Source: an uncultured Roseovarius sp. (GTDB lineage: Bacteria; Pseudomonadota; Alphaproteobacteria; Rhodobacterales; Rhodobacteraceae). From it: a stretch of 64,000 bases of DNA. Of this stretch, positions 63,372 to 64,000 are shown in pieces (the first letter of the stretch is position 1; every line of letters begins with the position of its first letter). The translations under genes were made by a program, and so were the position numbers. The notes beneath the pieces are model-generated. The model ran no database searches and was not told where the DNA came from. It was given only the letters and a program-made list of their open reading frames with translations. Where the stretch lies: assembly GCF_947489715.1 (NCBI RefSeq), contig NZ_CANLER010000006.1:186001-250000 (forward strand), in the 5' to 3' direction.

Positions 63372-64000
63372 ATGAATTTCGATGTGGTGGTGACCTGCGC
63401 CGTAACCGGGGCCGGCGATACGACGGGACGCAGCAAACATGTGCCCGTGACGCCCAAGGAAGTGGCCGATGCGGCGATCGAAGCAGCCAAGGCGGGGGCC
63501 GCGATTGCGCACCTGCATGTGCGTGATCCCGAGACCGGGCAAGGCTCCCGCGATCCGGCGCTGTTCAAGGAGGCTGTGGGCCGGGTGCGCGACAGCGGCG
63601 TGGACGTGGTGATCAACCTGACGGCGGGGATGGGCGGCGACTGGGTGCCGTCGGTCGAGGACCCTGCCCTGCCCGGCCCCGGCACCGATATGATCGGCCC
63701 CGAGGAACGGCTGGTGCATATCAGGGAATGCCTGCCCGAAATCTGTTCGCTGGATTGCGGGACGCTGAATTTTGGCGATGGAGACAACATCTATATCTCG
63801 ACCCCACCGACGCTTCGGCGCATGGCCGAACTGGTCAAGGAATGGGGGGTGAAGCCGGAACTGGAAGTGTTCGAGCTGGGCCACATCCGCTTCGCCAAGG
63901 CGATGGTCGAAGAAGGGCTGATCGCAGCACCTCCGATGTTCCAGATTTGCCTGGGCATCCCGTGGGGGGCCGATCAGACGGTCGAAACCATGGCGGCGAT
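63372..64000 (+). CDS. Beta-keto acid cleavage enzyme (BKACE/DUF849), N-terminal part; runs off window edge
   Basis: The first 209 residues of a zinc-dependent Claisen-type cleavage enzyme. The metal-binding [10 protein letters not shown] (His-x-His near residue 45) and the VTCAVTGAG opening are BKACE hallmarks; [21 protein letters not shown] and [10 protein letters not shown] follow in order. Family members move acetyl-CoA onto beta-keto acids; the dehydrocarnitine-specific ones give betainyl-CoA and acetoacetate. GGAGGAG lies 5 bp before the ATG. Diverges from the CdhR-like gene. Specificity for dehydrocarnitine is inferred from neighbours. Confidence 0.9.
   Translation, partial: MNFDVVVTCAVTGAGDTTGRSKHVPVTPKEVADAAIEAAKAGAAIAHLHVRDPETGQGSRDPALFKEAVGRVRDSGVDVVINLTAGMGGDWVPSVEDPALPGPGTDMIGPEERLVHIRECLPEICSLDCGTLNFGDGDNIYISTPPTLRRMAELVKEWGVKPELEVFELGHIRFAKAMVEEGLIAAPPMFQICLGIPWGADQTVETMAA

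Overview
The window is GC-rich DNA from an alphaproteobacterium, most likely a marine Rhodobacteraceae (Roseobacter-group) species. This rests on gene content and order: a TRAP-type uptake operon, a fabD-fabG-acpP-fabF-mltG block with a HisA-like gene inside it, an rbfA-truB block, an NDUFS4-like complex I subunit, a VPLPA-CTERM protein, serralysin-like RTX proteases and a carnitine-type catabolic cluster. No taxonomic search could be run.

Layout. (1) 1-6534: an IclR-type regulator (cut by the window edge) diverges from an operon with an iron-dependent alcohol dehydrogenase, a complete TRAP transporter (P, Q, M) and an enolase-superfamily acid-sugar dehydratase. Together they look like uptake and oxidation/dehydration of a sugar acid or polyol. 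(2) 6531-12918, minus strand: a tightly packed housekeeping operon running SPOR lipoprotein, DacF-type carboxypeptidase, tmk, holB, tatD-like, a metallo-beta-lactamase-fold phosphodiesterase and an AEC permease. (3) 13127-13216: tRNA-Ser(UGA). (4) 13.2-30.2 kb: an accessory block, visibly more AT-rich than its flanks. It holds a 1262-residue orphan protein with a polymorphic-toxin/eCIS-cargo-like leader and a kinase-like core, a bacteriophytochrome with its haem oxygenase, a CheB-CheR-PAS fusion, an unknown protein, a binding protein/hybrid kinase/response regulator trio and an EamA exporter. (5) 30.2-36.5 kb, minus strand: fatty-acid synthesis core and mltG. (6) 36.7-42.3 kb: cytochrome b561-YceI fusion, rbfA, DUF2233, truB, DUF1643 and an HxlR regulator facing a membrane protein. 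(7) 42.4-47.2 kb: three paralogous secreted M10/RTX metalloproteases in a row. (8) 47.4-56.3 kb: gatB, MATE pump, ppk2, VOC protein, NDUFS4-like protein, sulfotransferase-like protein, uvrB. (9) 56.6-64 kb: a VPLPA-CTERM protein, then an aldehyde dehydrogenase, luciferase-like monooxygenase, CaiD-like crotonase and L-carnitine dehydrogenase-like operon, a CdhR-like regulator and the start of a divergent BKACE-type beta-keto acid cleavage enzyme.

How genes work together. The right-hand cluster fits oxidation of carnitine to 3-dehydrocarnitine and its cleavage towards betaine, with extra enzymes whose step is unclear. The phytochrome, CheB-CheR and kinase genes of the accessory block form a light- and ligand-sensing signalling set. 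The most unusual items are the 1262-residue protein, a four-copy ACCGAC array with an exact 11-bp period before the carnitine cluster, and ATTGTGTAC-type half-sites shared between the two catabolic regions at opposite ends of the window.
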